From contig NZ_AYYQ01000035.1 in NCBI RefSeq assembly GCF_001435995.1, positions 184,572 through 248,571 on the forward strand: DNA of 64,000 nt, read 5' to 3'. The notes below the pieces were generated by a model that was given only the letters and a program-made list of their open reading frames with translations, searched no databases and was not told the DNA's origin. This document shows positions 37,288 to 48,199 of the stretch, piece after piece. The translations under genes and the position numbers were made by a program. This DNA is from Apilactobacillus ozensis DSM 23829 = JCM 17196 (lineage in GTDB: Bacteria > Bacillota > Bacilli > Lactobacillales > Lactobacillaceae). Numbering within the stretch: the first letter of the stretch is position 1; each line of letters begins with the position of its first letter.

Positions 37288-39195
37288 TTGCAGACTTTAC
37301 GTACTGAAAAATTAACTAAAACATATGGTGAAAAGACTTTATTCAAAGACTTAGACTTCATCATAAATGAACATGATCGAATTGGTTTGATTGGAACTAA
37401 TGGTAGTGGAAAAACATCTTTGTTAAATGTAATTTCCGGAGCAGATCATGACTCTACTGGGAACATAATTACTTCTAAAACTTATACGATTGGATATTTA
37501 AAACAAGACCCGGAGTTGGATGAAAAATTAACTGTTTTAGATGCTGTATTTGCCGGTAGCCAAGATATTTTTAATACCATTAGACGATATGAACAAATGT
37601 TAGATAAATATTCTGCTAATCCCGGTGATAGTAAGATTGAACGTCAATATTTAGATGCAGAAGCCAAAATGAACGAAGAAAATGCTTGGACTGCGGAAAG
37701 CGACGTTAAAACTATTTTGACCCAGTTAAAAATAGATAACATGCATCAAAAAGTTAGTACACTTTCAGGAGGTCAGAAGCGTAGAGTAGGGCTAGCACAG
37801 GTATTAATTCAATCGCCAGATTTATTGATTTTAGATGAGCCGACCAACCATCTAGATTTCGATTCAATTTACTGGTTACAAGACCATCTTGCTAAGTATA
37901 AGGGAGCTTTATTACTAGTTACCCATGACCGATATTTCTTAGATGAAGTAGTAAATAACATTTGGGAATTATCATTTGGTAAACTATATAAATATGTTGG
38001 TAATTACCAAGACTATGTTAGTCAAAAGGCTGACCGAGTTGATCGTGAAAAAGAATCTGAGCACAAAAAAAGTCAACTGTATAAGCAAGAGTTAGCTTGG
38101 ATGAAAAAAGGTGCTAAAGCACGTTCTACTAAACAACAAGCTAGAATTAATCGCTTTAATGATTTAAAAGATAATGTGGGCAACTTGCAAGTTGATAAAG
38201 ATGTTGATATCTCATTAGGTCAGCAACGATTAGGTAAGAAAGTTATTAAAATCAAAGATGCTAATTTAAGAATTGATAATAAGCAAATTTTAAAGGACTT
38301 TAACGTTTTAATCCAAGGTTCTGAAAGAATTGGGATTAGTGGTGAAAATGGTGCCGGTAAGACTACATTGTTGAATGTTATTGCTGAAAAGATACCATTG
38401 GATTCAGGCATAGTTGATATTGGTGAAACTGTAAAATTAGGTTATTACACTCAGCAAACTGAAGATATTCCTGAGGATAAACGAGTTATTAATTATTTAA
38501 GTGAAGTAGGTCAACATGTTACTGATAAGGACGGTAATCAAGTAAGTGTTACTGAACTTTTGGAACAATTCTTATTTCCTAAGTTTATGCATGGAACTTT
38601 GATTAGAAAGCTTTCAGGCGGTGAAAAACGTCGTCTATATTTACTTAAATTATTGATGCAACAACCGAATGTTTTGTTGTTAGATGAACCTACCAACGAC
38701 TTAGATATATCAACTTTGACAGTCTTAGAAGATTATATTGATCATTTTAGCGGAACCGTAATTACAGTTTCTCATGACCGTTACTTTTTAGATAAAGTTG
38801 CTAATCGATTATTAATTTTTGAAGGTAATGCCAAGATTGAAGAGCACGTTGGCAAATTTACTGATTTATTAAACGCACAAAGAAATGCTAAGTATGCTAA
38901 GTCCAACTCTAAAAAGCAAGAAAGCAAAAATGATAATAAATCTAATGAAGATGTTAACGATAAGGAAACAAGTAAAAAGAAACTTACTTATGCTGAGCAA
39001 TTAGAATGGGAACACATTGAAGATGATATTGATAAATTAGATCAAGAAAACACTAAGCTTCAATCCATGATGGTTGAAAATGGTGGTGATTATGATAAAT
39101 TAGCTGATTTACAAGCTAAATTAGATGCCAATAAGGCACAATCAGACGCCAAAATGAAACGTTGGGAATATTTAAGCCAATATTTAAGTGATTAA
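37288..39195 (+). CDS. ABC-F family ATPase (Uup-like, with C-terminal coiled coil)
   Basis: A 635-residue soluble protein with two ABC domains and no membrane segment: Walker [10 protein letters not shown] and GENGAGKTT, signatures LSGGQKRR and LSGGEKRR, Walker [13 protein letters not shown] and [12 protein letters not shown]. The linker between them (about 235-310) is the P-site tRNA interaction motif. The final 90 residues ([20 protein letters not shown]) form a coiled coil as in Uup. ABC-F proteins act on stalled or initiating ribosomes; the exact subtype is unclear. I chose TTG 37288, 8 bases after AAAGAG; GTG 37279 is possible. Confidence 0.92.
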   Translation: MQTLRTEKLTKTYGEKTLFKDLDFIINEHDRIGLIGTNGSGKTSLLNVISGADHDSTGNIITSKTYTIGYLKQDPELDEKLTVLDAVFAGSQDIFNTIRRYEQMLDKYSANPGDSKIERQYLDAEAKMNEENAWTAESDVKTILTQLKIDNMHQKVSTLSGGQKRRVGLAQVLIQSPDLLILDEPTNHLDFDSIYWLQDHLAKYKGALLLVTHDRYFLDEVVNNIWELSFGKLYKYVGNYQDYVSQKADRVDREKESEHKKSQLYKQELAWMKKGAKARSTKQQARINRFNDLKDNVGNLQVDKDVDISLGQQRLGKKVIKIKDANLRIDNKQILKDFNVLIQGSERIGISGENGAGKTTLLNVIAEKIPLDSGIVDIGETVKLGYYTQQTEDIPEDKRVINYLSEVGQHVTDKDGNQVSVTELLEQFLFPKFMHGTLIRKLSGGEKRRLYLLKLLMQQPNVLLLDEPTNDLDISTLTVLEDYIDHFSGTVITVSHDRYFLDKVANRLLIFEGNAKIEEHVGKFTDLLNAQRNAKYAKSNSKKQESKNDNKSNEDVNDKETSKKKLTYAEQLEWEHIEDDIDKLDQENTKLQSMMVENGGDYDKLADLQAKLDANKAQSDAKMKRWEYLSQYLSD

Positions 39196-39215
39196 AAAAG
39201 AAATTGGGGTTTATT

Positions 39216-40166
39216 ATGTTAGAAGATGCTTATTTAAATTTAGAAAAATATGTTTTAAATGATGGTCATTTTAAGGGTGACCGTACTGGAACCGGAACCA
39301 TTAGTACATTTGGGTATCAAATGCGTTTTGATTTAAGTAAAGGATTTCCCCTACTTACTACTAAGAAAGTGCCATTTGGGCTTATTAAAAGTGAATTATT
39401 GTGGTTTTTGAAAGGTGATACTAACATTAAATACTTATTACAACACAAAAATCACATTTGGGACGAATGGGCTTTTAAAAATTATGTTAATTCCAAAGAC
39501 TATAAAGGTCCTGATATGACCGATTTTGGTCGTAGAGCTGCTACAGATGACGAATTTAAAAATGTATATCTAAAACAAAAGAAAATGTTTTGCGAAAAAA
39601 TTTTAAATGATGATGAATTTAGCAAAAAATATGGTGATCTAGGGTTAGTCTATGGTAGTCAATGGCGTAAGTGGAAAACTTCAACTGGTGATACAATTGA
39701 TCAAATCAAAAACGTCATTAGAGATATCAAAGAAAAACCTAATTCCAGAAGATTGATTGTATCAGCTTGGAATCCAGAGGATGTTCCATCAATGGCCTTG
39801 CCGCCATGTCATACTATGTTTCAATTTTATGTTAATGATGGTAAATTAAGTTGCCAACTATATCAACGTTCTGGTGATATCTTCTTAGGCGTACCATTTA
39901 ACATAGCTAGTTATGCTCTGTTGACTTCATTGATTGCTAAAGAAGTTGGTCTAAAACCTGGTGAATTTATTCACACTTTAGGGGATGCACATATTTATTC
40001 CAACCATATTGAGCAAGTTAAAGAACAGTTAAGTAGAACACCTAAAGAAGCTCCAAAGTTATGGCTTAATCCAGATAAAAATAGTATTTTTGATTATGAT
40101 ATGGATGATATAAAGGTAATCGACTACCACCACGATGGTCCAATCAAGGCACCAGTAGCAGTTTAA
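39216..40166 (+). CDS. thyA: Thymidylate synthase
   Basis: A 316-residue enzyme converting dUMP to dTMP with methylenetetrahydrofolate. It contains the [13 protein letters not shown] opening, the catalytic cysteine block [12 protein letters not shown] and the [20 protein letters not shown] dUMP-binding stretch. Length is that of the long form with the inserted small domain (about 90-140), usual in lactobacilli. ATG 39216 is preferred over the in-frame TTG at 39204. It forms a pair with dfrA. Confidence 0.97.
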   Translation: MLEDAYLNLEKYVLNDGHFKGDRTGTGTISTFGYQMRFDLSKGFPLLTTKKVPFGLIKSELLWFLKGDTNIKYLLQHKNHIWDEWAFKNYVNSKDYKGPDMTDFGRRAATDDEFKNVYLKQKKMFCEKILNDDEFSKKYGDLGLVYGSQWRKWKTSTGDTIDQIKNVIRDIKEKPNSRRLIVSAWNPEDVPSMALPPCHTMFQFYVNDGKLSCQLYQRSGDIFLGVPFNIASYALLTSLIAKEVGLKPGEFIHTLGDAHIYSNHIEQVKEQLSRTPKEAPKLWLNPDKNSIFDYDMDDIKVIDYHHDGPIKAPVAV

Positions 40167-40191
40167 TAAAATTAAGGAGTAATACAATACG

Positions 40192-40683
40192 ATGATTTCT
40201 TTTTTGTGGGCAGAAGGCAGTAATCATATAATCGGTAAAAACGGCAATTTACCATGGCACTTGCCAGCAGACATGCGATACTTTAAAAAACTAACTACTG
40301 GCAATACAATTGTAACCGGACGCAAAACTTATTTAAGTTTTGGCAAACCATTACCTAATCGTAAAAATATGGTGATTACTACTTCTAACAACATTAATGA
40401 TGCAGGAGTTTTAGTTTTCCATAGTATTAATGAGTTTATTGAGTATAGTAAAAAGCATGTTGATGAAGAAATATTTGTAGTCGGCGGGGCTAATATATTT
40501 GAACAGTTAGTGCCATATGCTGACCGTTTATATAAGACTGAAATTGAACATGATTTTGATGGTGATACCTATATGCCAACTATTAATTATGACAATTTTA
40601 AATTAATTAATACCATCCCTGGAAAAGTTGACGATAAGAACATCTATGATTTTAATTTTAAAGTTTTTCAAAAAATAAAATAA
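40192..40683 (+). CDS. folA: Dihydrofolate reductase
   Basis: A 163-residue NADPH-dependent enzyme regenerating tetrahydrofolate consumed by thymidylate synthase. The substrate site reads GKNGNLPWHLPADMRYF (catalytic acid in PADM), then TGRKTYLSFG and VVGGANIFEQ. It lies 25 bases after thyA with its own AAGGAG, forming the classic thyA-folA operon. Together with the FolT importer at the right end of the window it shows dependence on folate cycling. Confidence 0.96.
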   Translation: MISFLWAEGSNHIIGKNGNLPWHLPADMRYFKKLTTGNTIVTGRKTYLSFGKPLPNRKNMVITTSNNINDAGVLVFHSINEFIEYSKKHVDEEIFVVGGANIFEQLVPYADRLYKTEIEHDFDGDTYMPTINYDNFKLINTIPGKVDDKNIYDFNFKVFQKIK

Positions 40684-40701
40684 AGTTTGCAGGTGTGTAT
40701 T

Positions 40702-41613
40702 TTGAAACGTTTTATAAAATATTTTATTCTATTCATAATTTCTTTTGTAGCTTTAATATTATACTTTTCTATTAATATTAATAACAAGAATGTTCATCGT
40801 CATATACAAATTGACCAGTCATCTAATAACGAAGACGAGCGTGTTAAATTAATGAATTTAGTCGCAATCGGTGACTCCTTAACCCAAGGAGTAGGAGATG
40901 TTAGCAACAGTGGCGGTTATGTTCCTAGAATTAAGCAATTATTTGATGAAAGATTAAAAATTGATTTAAATGTTAAAAACTATGGGATTGCTGGTGAACG
41001 TAGTGACCAAATTACTCGTCGTATTTTACAAAAAGAAAGTATTCAAAAAGATATTCAGAAAGCTAACATGGTAGTTATTACAGTTGGTGGTAATGATTTA
41101 CTACAATCTTTACAAAAAAATGCATTGATTGCTAATGATAATACTTTTCATAAAAATATGAATAGTGCTTTAAATAAGTATCAAACTAGTTTGAACGAAC
41201 TATTGCATGCAGTTAAACATTATAATTCTAACTGTAGAATTTACTTGTTTGGTGTCTACAATCCTTTATATGTTTACTTTGCAAACGTAGAAAAAATAAC
41301 CGACTATGTGGATAAATTAAACGAAATTAATTCAATGACGGCTAATGATTATAAAAATTGTTATTATGTTGATATTAAATCTTTAACTTATGGCCAATTT
41401 AAGACGGAAAATCAACGTAAAGAGTTACTTAAAGATTCTAATCACAGTAGTTTTAATGTTAAAGACTTTAGTGAAGATGCATCTGACAGTAAGGAAATAA
41501 ACGATTACCTATCTGATAAAGACCATTTTCATCCTAACGATGCTGGTTACGATGTAATGACTGATAATTTATTCAAGGTAATTAAAAATACGGAAAATTT
41601 TAATAAATATTAA
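40702..41613 (+). CDS. SGNH/GDSL hydrolase, membrane-anchored (YpmR-like)
   Basis: A 303-residue protein with an N-terminal signal anchor (KYFILFIISFVALILYFSI). The extracytoplasmic SGNH domain shows block I AIGDSLTQG (catalytic Ser), block III TVGGNDLL and block V DHFHPNDAGYD (Asp-His pair). It is predicted to be a lipase or esterase at the membrane face; substrate unknown. The start is TTG 40702, after AGGTGTG. It is followed by a YpmS-like gene, the order seen in Bacillus and other Firmicutes. Confidence 0.88.
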   Translation: MKRFIKYFILFIISFVALILYFSININNKNVHRHIQIDQSSNNEDERVKLMNLVAIGDSLTQGVGDVSNSGGYVPRIKQLFDERLKIDLNVKNYGIAGERSDQITRRILQKESIQKDIQKANMVVITVGGNDLLQSLQKNALIANDNTFHKNMNSALNKYQTSLNELLHAVKHYNSNCRIYLFGVYNPLYVYFANVEKITDYVDKLNEINSMTANDYKNCYYVDIKSLTYGQFKTENQRKELLKDSNHSSFNVKDFSEDASDSKEINDYLSDKDHFHPNDAGYDVMTDNLFKVIKNTENFNKY

Positions 41614-41627
41614 GATGGTGGAAAAAT

Positions 41628-42227
41628 ATGCGTAAAAAAAGATTTAATATTTTTAAATATTTATTTATACTATTAATTTTAGCAATTATAATTGGAGCAG
41701 GCTTTGTTTGGTTTAGTGTAAATAGTACGCCAGTTAGCGAAAGTAAAACTGCAGTCAGCCAAAAGTATAATCATGATGCTACACCTATTACAGTTGGATT
41801 AAATAAAAAACAATTAAATGCATTATCAACATATTATTTAGAAAAGGTGCAGTCATCAAGTAACGATAAAATGGACTATAAGTTTGTAGTTACTGATAGA
41901 GCTTATGTTTACGGCAATATTAAACTTCTGGGCTCTAAGATTAAATATGTTTTAGCATTAAAGCCTAAGTTGCTTAGTGACGGAAACATACAACTAGATG
42001 CCGATGGTCTAGAAATTGGTAAACTTAATATTCCACCAAAATTTGTGCTATCATATGTCAGTCGAAACTATAAAATACCTAGCTGGGTAAAACTTGATAG
42101 CAAAAACAGCAAAATTATTTTAAATGTAAATGATTTTGGTAGTAAAGATAATTTATCATATCGAGCCACTAAAATTGATATGAACGGTGATGGTGATTTT
42201 AAATTTCAAGTTTTGATTCCAAAATAA
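41628..42227 (+). CDS. YpmS family membrane-anchored protein
   Basis: A 199-residue protein with an N-terminal transmembrane helix (about 9-30) and an external beta-rich domain (ITVGLNKKQLNALSTYYL..., YKFVVTDRAYVYGNIKLLGSKIKYVLALKP) matching the YpmS/DUF2140 family. No enzymatic residues are evident. Its constant pairing with the preceding SGNH hydrolase suggests a joint role at the cell envelope, which is inference. The start follows GGTGG. Confidence 0.85.
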   Translation: MRKKRFNIFKYLFILLILAIIIGAGFVWFSVNSTPVSESKTAVSQKYNHDATPITVGLNKKQLNALSTYYLEKVQSSSNDKMDYKFVVTDRAYVYGNIKLLGSKIKYVLALKPKLLSDGNIQLDADGLEIGKLNIPPKFVLSYVSRNYKIPSWVKLDSKNSKIILNVNDFGSKDNLSYRATKIDMNGDGDFKFQVLIPK

Positions 42228-42245
42228 TATTAAGAGGGAATTTAA

Positions 42246-42467
42246 ATGAATAAAAGTTTTTATCAATATTTAATGAGTGAAAGAAACGAAAATAGTTATG
42301 AGCCGATTGCTGAATTTGCTAATAATGCATTTTTAGACCAGTCGTTTCCTAAGCAATCAACTGATTTCGAAGAAATATCTAAATATTTAGAAGAAAATGC
42401 TAGTTATCTGCCAAGCATGACAATTTTCGATGATGTTTGGCAAAACTATTTGCTGTCCATAAATTAA
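42246..42467 (+). CDS. YozE family protein (UPF0346)
   Basis: A 73-residue soluble helical protein: SFYQYLMSERNENSYEPIAEFANNAFLDQSFPKQSTDFEEISKYLE matches the YozE/UPF0346 pattern. Function unknown. It ends the ypmR-ypmS-yozE run and is followed by a terminator. The start follows AGAGGGA. Confidence 0.9.
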   Translation: MNKSFYQYLMSERNENSYEPIAEFANNAFLDQSFPKQSTDFEEISKYLEENASYLPSMTIFDDVWQNYLLSIN

Positions 42468-42471
42468 TTGA

Positions 42472-42503
42472 AGTAAACCTATTTTAAGATAGGTTTATTT
42501 TTG
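42472..42503 (+). terminator. Terminator after the YozE-family gene
   Basis: TAAACCTAT pairs with ATAGGTTTA, followed by a T-rich tract. Confidence 0.8.
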
Positions 42504-42545
42504 TTTAAACCGTTTTTAAAATAAATTTTGATTGGAGTAATTATA

Positions 42546-43406
42546 ATGAGTTCAAGAATTCAATGGTTTCCAGGACATATGGCGAAAGCAATTCGTCAAT
42601 TTGAAGAAAATATTCATTTAGTAGACATTGTATTAGAGTTGGTTGATGCTAGATGTCCATATAGTTCGATCAATCCTGAAGTTAAAAGAATTAGTAATGA
42701 AAAACCACATTTAATGATATTAACTAAAGCTGATTTAGCTAATAAGAAACAAACAGAAGAGTGGATTAAATTTTTTAAAGAGCAAGGTAACTATGCTATA
42801 TCTGTAGATTCTAAGCAAAATACTACGGGTAGTTATTTAACTAAAATTGTTAAACATGTTTTATCTGATAAAATTGAAGCTAATAAAGCCAAAGGAATGA
42901 AAAACGATTCGATTAGGGCAATTTGTGTAGGAGTTCCTAATGTTGGTAAATCAACTTTATTAAATCAAGTTGTTAAGAAAAGAGCTGCTCAAGTTGGTAA
43001 TCGTCCAGGAGTTACAAAAGGTCAACAATGGTTACGTTCTAGTAAAGATTTAGAGTTATTAGATACTCCGGGAATCCTATGGCCTAAATTTCAAAGTGAA
43101 AAAATTGCTAATAAGTTAGCTTTATCAGGTGCAATTAAAGATAGTATCTATCATAGCGATGATGTTGCTTTATTTGCATTGTCTATTTTTAGAAATATTG
43201 ATAAAGAAGGCTTAATCAATCGCTATAAGTTATCTGAACAAGATGTCGAATTAAGCGACGTCGATTTATTACTGACAATTACTAAAAAAATAGGGATGCA
43301 AGACGATTACGAAAGAGCCTCAAATCGAATAATTTTAGACTTTAGAAGAGGTAAGTTAGGAAGAATTACTTTAGATGCTTTATCGGACGTTGATGATAAT
43401 GAATAA
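42546..43406 (+). CDS. rbgA: Ribosome biogenesis GTPase RbgA (YlqF)
   Basis: A 286-residue circularly permuted GTPase acting in late 50S assembly. The G4 motif (TKAD) precedes G1 (GVPNVGKST) and G3 (DTPG), the permutation typical of the YlqF/YawG family. The opening [11 protein letters not shown] is also diagnostic. ATG 42546 is 10 bases after GGAG; upstream in-frame codons to 42528 overlap this site. The end overlaps rnhB. Confidence 0.96.
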   Translation: MSSRIQWFPGHMAKAIRQFEENIHLVDIVLELVDARCPYSSINPEVKRISNEKPHLMILTKADLANKKQTEEWIKFFKEQGNYAISVDSKQNTTGSYLTKIVKHVLSDKIEANKAKGMKNDSIRAICVGVPNVGKSTLLNQVVKKRAAQVGNRPGVTKGQQWLRSSKDLELLDTPGILWPKFQSEKIANKLALSGAIKDSIYHSDDVALFALSIFRNIDKEGLINRYKLSEQDVELSDVDLLLTITKKIGMQDDYERASNRIILDFRRGKLGRITLDALSDVDDNE

Positions 43407-44172
43407 ACTGACGATAAAAGAAATTAAGAATAAACTGTTAGAAGTAGATACTTTAGATGACGATTTCTTGCTAGAAATAAAAAAAGATGAGCGTGTTGGC
43501 GTGCAAAAGTTATTCAATAGTAAGCTAACACAACTTAAGCATCTGCAATCTTTAAAAGCAGCTTTTAAGGAGCGCTTTGTTTATGAAAAAAGTTTTTGGC
43601 AGCAGGGAAAAACAATGATTGCCGGTGTAGACGAAGTGGGACGTGGGCCATTGGCCGGACCAGTAGTTAGTTGTGCAATTATTTTGCCACATGATTTTAA
43701 TCTCTATCAAGTTAACGATTCTAAACAACTAAGTCCTAGCGTTAGAAAGTCTTTATATCAAAAAATTATTAATAATTGTGTTGCCTATGGAATTGGTATT
43801 GCTGATAATAACGTAATTGATGACATTAACATCTATGAAGCAACTCGGGTTGCGATGAAACAAGCTGTTAATAATTTAAAAGTAACACCTGATGAAGTTA
43901 TTGTAGATGCGATGGATATTGATGTTCCTATTCATCAAACTAAATTAATTAAGGGTGATGCTAAAAGTGTTAGTATTTCAGCTGCCAGCATTGTCGCTAA
44001 AGTATTTCGTGATAATATAATGGACGAATATGCTCGTAAGTATCCAGAGTATGATTTTAAGCATAATGCCGGCTATGGAACTAAAAAGCATTTAGATGCC
44101 TTAAATAAGTTTGGTATTACTTCTATTCATAGAAAGACCTTTAGCCCAGTTACCAAAATAATTAACCGATAA
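43399..44172 (+). CDS. rnhB: Ribonuclease HII
   Basis: A 257-residue enzyme removing misincorporated ribonucleotides and RNA from RNA-DNA hybrids. The catalytic Asp-Glu-Asp set is visible in [15 protein letters not shown] and VDAMDID. The [12 protein letters not shown] and [11 protein letters not shown] blocks are conserved. An N-terminal extension of about 70 residues before the catalytic domain is common in Firmicute RNase HII. ATG 43399 overlaps rbgA by 8 bases; ATG 43393 is an alternative, and neither has a strong ribosome-binding site, implying coupling. Confidence 0.94.
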   Translation: MNKLTIKEIKNKLLEVDTLDDDFLLEIKKDERVGVQKLFNSKLTQLKHLQSLKAAFKERFVYEKSFWQQGKTMIAGVDEVGRGPLAGPVVSCAIILPHDFNLYQVNDSKQLSPSVRKSLYQKIINNCVAYGIGIADNNVIDDINIYEATRVAMKQAVNNLKVTPDEVIVDAMDIDVPIHQTKLIKGDAKSVSISAASIVAKVFRDNIMDEYARKYPEYDFKHNAGYGTKKHLDALNKFGITSIHRKTFSPVTKIINR

Positions 44173-44211
44173 ATACGTATATCATCATAAATTACCATAA
44201 GGAGTTTTATG

Positions 44212-45099
44212 ATGAAGATTGCAGAAATTAGGTTATTACTATTAAAACTAAGATTAGCTAAAGGAATTGGAATTAAAGGTGAGCATAATGTTTATAATTG
44301 GATTATATCCAATCAAAACACTACCAATATAGATAATTTAAATTCTAAAATTATTTCACAAATAGCCCAGTTGAACTGTAAAAATGCTAAAATATTTATG
44401 GATGATTTTGATAGTTATTCAATTCAGGAAAAATGCATTAATAATTTAAAACATAGTAAATATATTTGTATTGTCGATGATAACTATCCAAATAGTCTAA
44501 AGGAGGGCTATTTACCTCCAAACATTTTGTTTTATCGAGGTGACATATCTCTAGTAAATGCTAGTTTTTTACTAGGAGTAGTAGGTTCAAGGGAACATAC
44601 AAATTACGCAATTCAAGCACTTCAAAATATTTTACCCAATTGTGTTAAGTCTAATGCAGTTATTGTTTCTGGACTTGCTAAAGGGGTTGATAAATTAAGC
44701 CATCAGTGTACTATTGCTAGTGGAGGTAGTACGATTGCGGTTATTGGAACTAGTTTAGATAAATATTATCCTGCTGATAATAAAGAATTACAGGAATATA
44801 TAGCTAAGCATTATTTAATTGTAACTGAGTATCCATTGGGTACACCTACTGCAAAATTCCACTTTCCAGAACGTAATCGAATTATAGCAGCATTTGTCAG
44901 AGGTGTTTTGGTGGTTGAAGCTAAAGAACACTCTGGTAGTTTGATTACGGCTAATTTGGCATTACAAAATAATCGGGAAGTTTTTGCGATTCCCGGTCGA
45001 ATTAATGATATTATGTCTAAGGGATGTAATGATTTAATCTTAGCTGGTGCAAAGCCAGTCCTAAGCTCTAAAGACATAATAGAAGAATTTCAATATTAA
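44212..45099 (+). CDS. dprA: DNA processing protein DprA
   Basis: A 295-residue protein that protects incoming single-stranded DNA and loads RecA in natural transformation. The Rossmann-like core shows GVVGSREHTNYA, VSGLAKGVDKLSHQCT, VIGTSLDKYYP, FPERNRIIA and VEAKEHSGSLITANLAL. The C-terminal winged helix is absent, as in many lactic acid bacteria. Start at ATG 44212, 7 bases after AAGGAG; ATG 44209 is possible. It precedes topA as in most Firmicutes. Its presence alone does not show competence. Confidence 0.94.
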   Translation: MKIAEIRLLLLKLRLAKGIGIKGEHNVYNWIISNQNTTNIDNLNSKIISQIAQLNCKNAKIFMDDFDSYSIQEKCINNLKHSKYICIVDDNYPNSLKEGYLPPNILFYRGDISLVNASFLLGVVGSREHTNYAIQALQNILPNCVKSNAVIVSGLAKGVDKLSHQCTIASGGSTIAVIGTSLDKYYPADNKELQEYIAKHYLIVTEYPLGTPTAKFHFPERNRIIAAFVRGVLVVEAKEHSGSLITANLALQNNREVFAIPGRINDIMSKGCNDLILAGAKPVLSSKDIIEEFQY

Positions 45100-45113
45100 A
45101 ATGAGGGATATTA

Positions 45114-47210
45114 ATGGCTACAACAACCAAAAAAAGAAAACGTAGCACTAAGAAAAAGTTGGTTATAGTTGAATCACCAACTAAAGCTAAAACGATTCAA
45201 AAATATTTAGGTAGAACTTATAAAGTAGTTGCTAGTAAGGGTCATGTTCGTGACTTACCTAAGAGTAAGATGGGTGTGGATGTTGAAAACAATTATGAAC
45301 CACACTATATTTCCATTCGTGGGAAAGGTGATACCATTAAAGCTTTAAAAACTGAAGCTAAAAAGGCTAAAGCTGTTTATTTAGCATCTGACCCTGACCG
45401 TGAAGGTGAATCTATTGCTTGGCATTTATCATATTTGCTTGGCTTAGATGTAAACGACAAAAATAGGGTAGCGTTTCATGAAATAACTAAAGATGCAGTG
45501 AAAGAAGCTTTTAAACACCCTAGAACCATTGACATGAATTTAGTAAATGCACAACAGGCTCGAAGAGTTTTAGATCGATTAGTGGGATACTCTATTTCAC
45601 CACTATTATGGAAAAAAGTTAAAAAAGGTTTGAGTGCCGGTCGAGTGCAATCAATCGCACTATGGTTAATCATCCAACGTGAACGTGCAATTAAATCATT
45701 TAAGCCGGAAGAATACTGGACTATTGATTCAATGATGTCTAAAGGTAAAAATCAGTTTAAATCTAATTTTTACGGGGTTGATGGTAAAAAACGTGAACTA
45801 CACAATAATGATGATGTTCAAAATATTTTGTCTAAGATTGATGCTAAAAAGCCATTTAGTGTTAAAAAAGTAGTTAAAAAGCAACGTAAGCGTCAACCGC
45901 AAGTGCCTTTTACAACTAGTACAATGCAACAAGATGCTAACCGAAAGTTGAATTTTAAGACTGGTAAGACTATGATGTCAGCTCAACAACTATATGAAGG
46001 AATCAACATTGGTAAAGAAGGCAACCAAGGTTTAATTACTTACATGCGTACTGATTCTACTAGAATTTCTGCAATTGCTAAGCATGAAGCTTCACAGTTT
46101 TTGCATGATAATTTTGGAGCCGAATATGCTGCTACTAAACCAATCAAGGGTAAATTACCTGAAGGTGCTCAAGATGCACATGAGGCTATTAGACCAACCT
46201 CCGTATTTAGAACTCCAGATGCTTTAAAAGACTATTTAACCAAAGATCAATATAGACTTTACAATTTGATATGGTGTAGATTTGTGGCTAGTCAAATGAC
46301 ACCAGCTATTATGGATACAATGGCAGTTGATATTGAACAAAATGGCGTTATTTTTAGATCTAATGGTTCTAAACTTAATTTTGAAGGTTTCCTAAAAGTT
46401 TATGGTGGCAATAACGAAAAAGATAATATTTTACCTGATATTATTGAAGGCGATGATATTTCTTTACTGAAAACCAATCCAGATCAACATTTTACGCAAC
46501 CACCTGCTAGATACAGTGAAGCTAATTTAATTAAAACACTTGAAGAAAATGGAGTAGGTCGCCCATCTACCTATGCACCAACTTTGGGCACTATCCAAAA
46601 AAGATACTATGTAAAATTAGTTGGTCGTCGTTTTGAACCAACCGAATTAGGTGAAATCGTTAATAAGATTATTGAAAACTATTTCTCAGATATTATTAAT
46701 ATTGATTTTACTGCTACACTAGAACAAGAATTAGATGAAATTGAGGAATCTAAACGCAATTGGGTAGAAATTATTGATAACTTCTATCAACCATTTTCTA
46801 AAGAAGTTTCGAATGCTGAAGTGAACATGGCCAGTGTACAAATTAAAGATGAACCAGCTGGTTTTGATTGTGAGATATGTGGATCTCCGATGGTCATTAA
46901 GATGGGTAAGTATGGGAAATTTTATGCCTGTTCTAGATTCCCTGATTGTCGAAATACACAAGCAATTGTTAAAAAGATAGGTGTGACTTGTCCGACTTGT
47001 GGAAAGGGCGATGTTATAGAAAGAAAATCTAAACGTAATCGTGTCTTTTATGGATGTTCTAGGTATCCAGACTGTGATTTCGTTTCATGGGATAAACCAA
47101 TCGGACGAAATTGTCCTAAAGATAATCACTTCTTAGTTGAGAAAAAGATAAAAGGTGGAGTACAAGTTATCTGTCCTAATGGTGATTATGAAGAAAAGGT
47201 TCAAAAATAA
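45114..47210 (+). CDS. topA: DNA topoisomerase I
   Basis: A 698-residue type IA enzyme that relaxes negative supercoils. The Toprim domain has [13 protein letters not shown] and [16 protein letters not shown]; the active-site tyrosine is in [26 protein letters not shown] is conserved. The C-terminus holds two Cys4 zinc ribbons (CEICGSPM...CSRFPDC and CPTCGKG...CSRYPDC) and a degenerate third (NCPKDNHF...CPNGDY). The start follows GAGGGA. A terminator follows the gene. Confidence 0.97.
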   Translation: MATTTKKRKRSTKKKLVIVESPTKAKTIQKYLGRTYKVVASKGHVRDLPKSKMGVDVENNYEPHYISIRGKGDTIKALKTEAKKAKAVYLASDPDREGESIAWHLSYLLGLDVNDKNRVAFHEITKDAVKEAFKHPRTIDMNLVNAQQARRVLDRLVGYSISPLLWKKVKKGLSAGRVQSIALWLIIQRERAIKSFKPEEYWTIDSMMSKGKNQFKSNFYGVDGKKRELHNNDDVQNILSKIDAKKPFSVKKVVKKQRKRQPQVPFTTSTMQQDANRKLNFKTGKTMMSAQQLYEGINIGKEGNQGLITYMRTDSTRISAIAKHEASQFLHDNFGAEYAATKPIKGKLPEGAQDAHEAIRPTSVFRTPDALKDYLTKDQYRLYNLIWCRFVASQMTPAIMDTMAVDIEQNGVIFRSNGSKLNFEGFLKVYGGNNEKDNILPDIIEGDDISLLKTNPDQHFTQPPARYSEANLIKTLEENGVGRPSTYAPTLGTIQKRYYVKLVGRRFEPTELGEIVNKIIENYFSDIINIDFTATLEQELDEIEESKRNWVEIIDNFYQPFSKEVSNAEVNMASVQIKDEPAGFDCEICGSPMVIKMGKYGKFYACSRFPDCRNTQAIVKKIGVTCPTCGKGDVIERKSKRNRVFYGCSRYPDCDFVSWDKPIGRNCPKDNHFLVEKKIKGGVQVICPNGDYEEKVQK

Positions 47211-47215
47211 TGAAT

Positions 47216-47256
47216 AAAAAATCTTAATTAGTATAATCTTTTTAAGATTTTTTATT
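47216..47256 (+). terminator. topA terminator
   Basis: AAAAAATCTTA (47216-47226) pairs with TAAGATTTTTT (47243-47253), the T-run forming the 3' arm. A TATAAT (47232-47237) in the loop could be a -10 for xerC. Confidence 0.7.
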
Positions 47257-47287
47257 TAAATTTAAATGTCAAAAGTTACTTTAACTA

Positions 47288-48184
47288 ATGAAAAATATAA
47301 TAAAAAAATACCTAGAATACATCCAAAACGAAAAACAATATTCTGATAATACAGTCAGCGCATACAAAATAGATTTGCAAGAATTTAGTAAAAAATTATC
47401 GTCAGAAAGCAATCATGATATTATAGAAGTAGATAATTTAGATATTGAAACATATTTAGAGTTTATAAATGCAGATAGTAAAAACACAATTTATAGAAAA
47501 GTTTCTTCTATTAAAAATTTCTATAATTATTTAATAAAAAGAGAAGTTATAATAAATAATCCATTTGAATTCGTTTATTTATCTAGGGATAAAAATAAAC
47601 TGCCTAAATTTTTTTATAAAGAGGAAATAAATGAACTATTTAAAGCAGCAAAAAATGGAAAGCGTTCAGATTTAAATTATCGTAATACTTTAATTTTAGA
47701 AATACTATATGCTACTGGAATTAGAGTTAGTGAATGTTCTAACTTAAAACTATTTGATATTGATAAAGAAAATCGAATTATGATAATAGTTGGTAAAGGA
47801 AATAAACAAAGAAACATTCCATTTAGTAAATATATGAGAATATTAATTGATTTGTATGAAAAAAATTGTAGAATACCAGTTATGGATAAATATAAAAAGC
47901 AGCATAAATATCTTTTGATTAATAATCATGGAGATCAATTAACAGTTAGAGGAATTGAATATATAATGAATCAAATTATAAAAAGGACTTCTCTAACAAC
48001 TAATATACATCCCCACATGCTAAGACATACTTTTGCTACTCAAATGTTAGATAACGGTGCAGACTTAAGAAGTGTTCAAGAATTATTAGGACACAGTAGT
48101 TTATCCACAACACAAATTTATACGCACGTAACAAAAGAACATTTACTAAAAGATTATATGAAATATTTTCCTAGATCAAAATAA
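47288..48184 (+). CDS. xerC: Tyrosine recombinase XerC
   Basis: A 298-residue recombinase, partner of XerD at dif. All catalytic residues are present: ATGIRVSEC, GKGNKQRNIP, HPHMLRH, LGHSS and TTQIYTH. The name rests on its position in the topA-xerC-hslV-hslU order. The gene is strikingly AT-rich: six 60-base lines counted by hand gave about 22% GC, against 33-38% in single lines of topA, hslV and hslU. ATG 47288 lacks a Shine-Dalgarno and follows an in-frame TAA by three bases. trmFO, often found between topA and xerC, is absent. Confidence 0.9.
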   Translation: MKNIIKKYLEYIQNEKQYSDNTVSAYKIDLQEFSKKLSSESNHDIIEVDNLDIETYLEFINADSKNTIYRKVSSIKNFYNYLIKREVIINNPFEFVYLSRDKNKLPKFFYKEEINELFKAAKNGKRSDLNYRNTLILEILYATGIRVSECSNLKLFDIDKENRIMIIVGKGNKQRNIPFSKYMRILIDLYEKNCRIPVMDKYKKQHKYLLINNHGDQLTVRGIEYIMNQIIKRTSLTTNIHPHMLRHTFATQMLDNGADLRSVQELLGHSSLSTTQIYTHVTKEHLLKDYMKYFPRSK

Positions 48185-48199
48185 AAGGAGTAATTTAAA

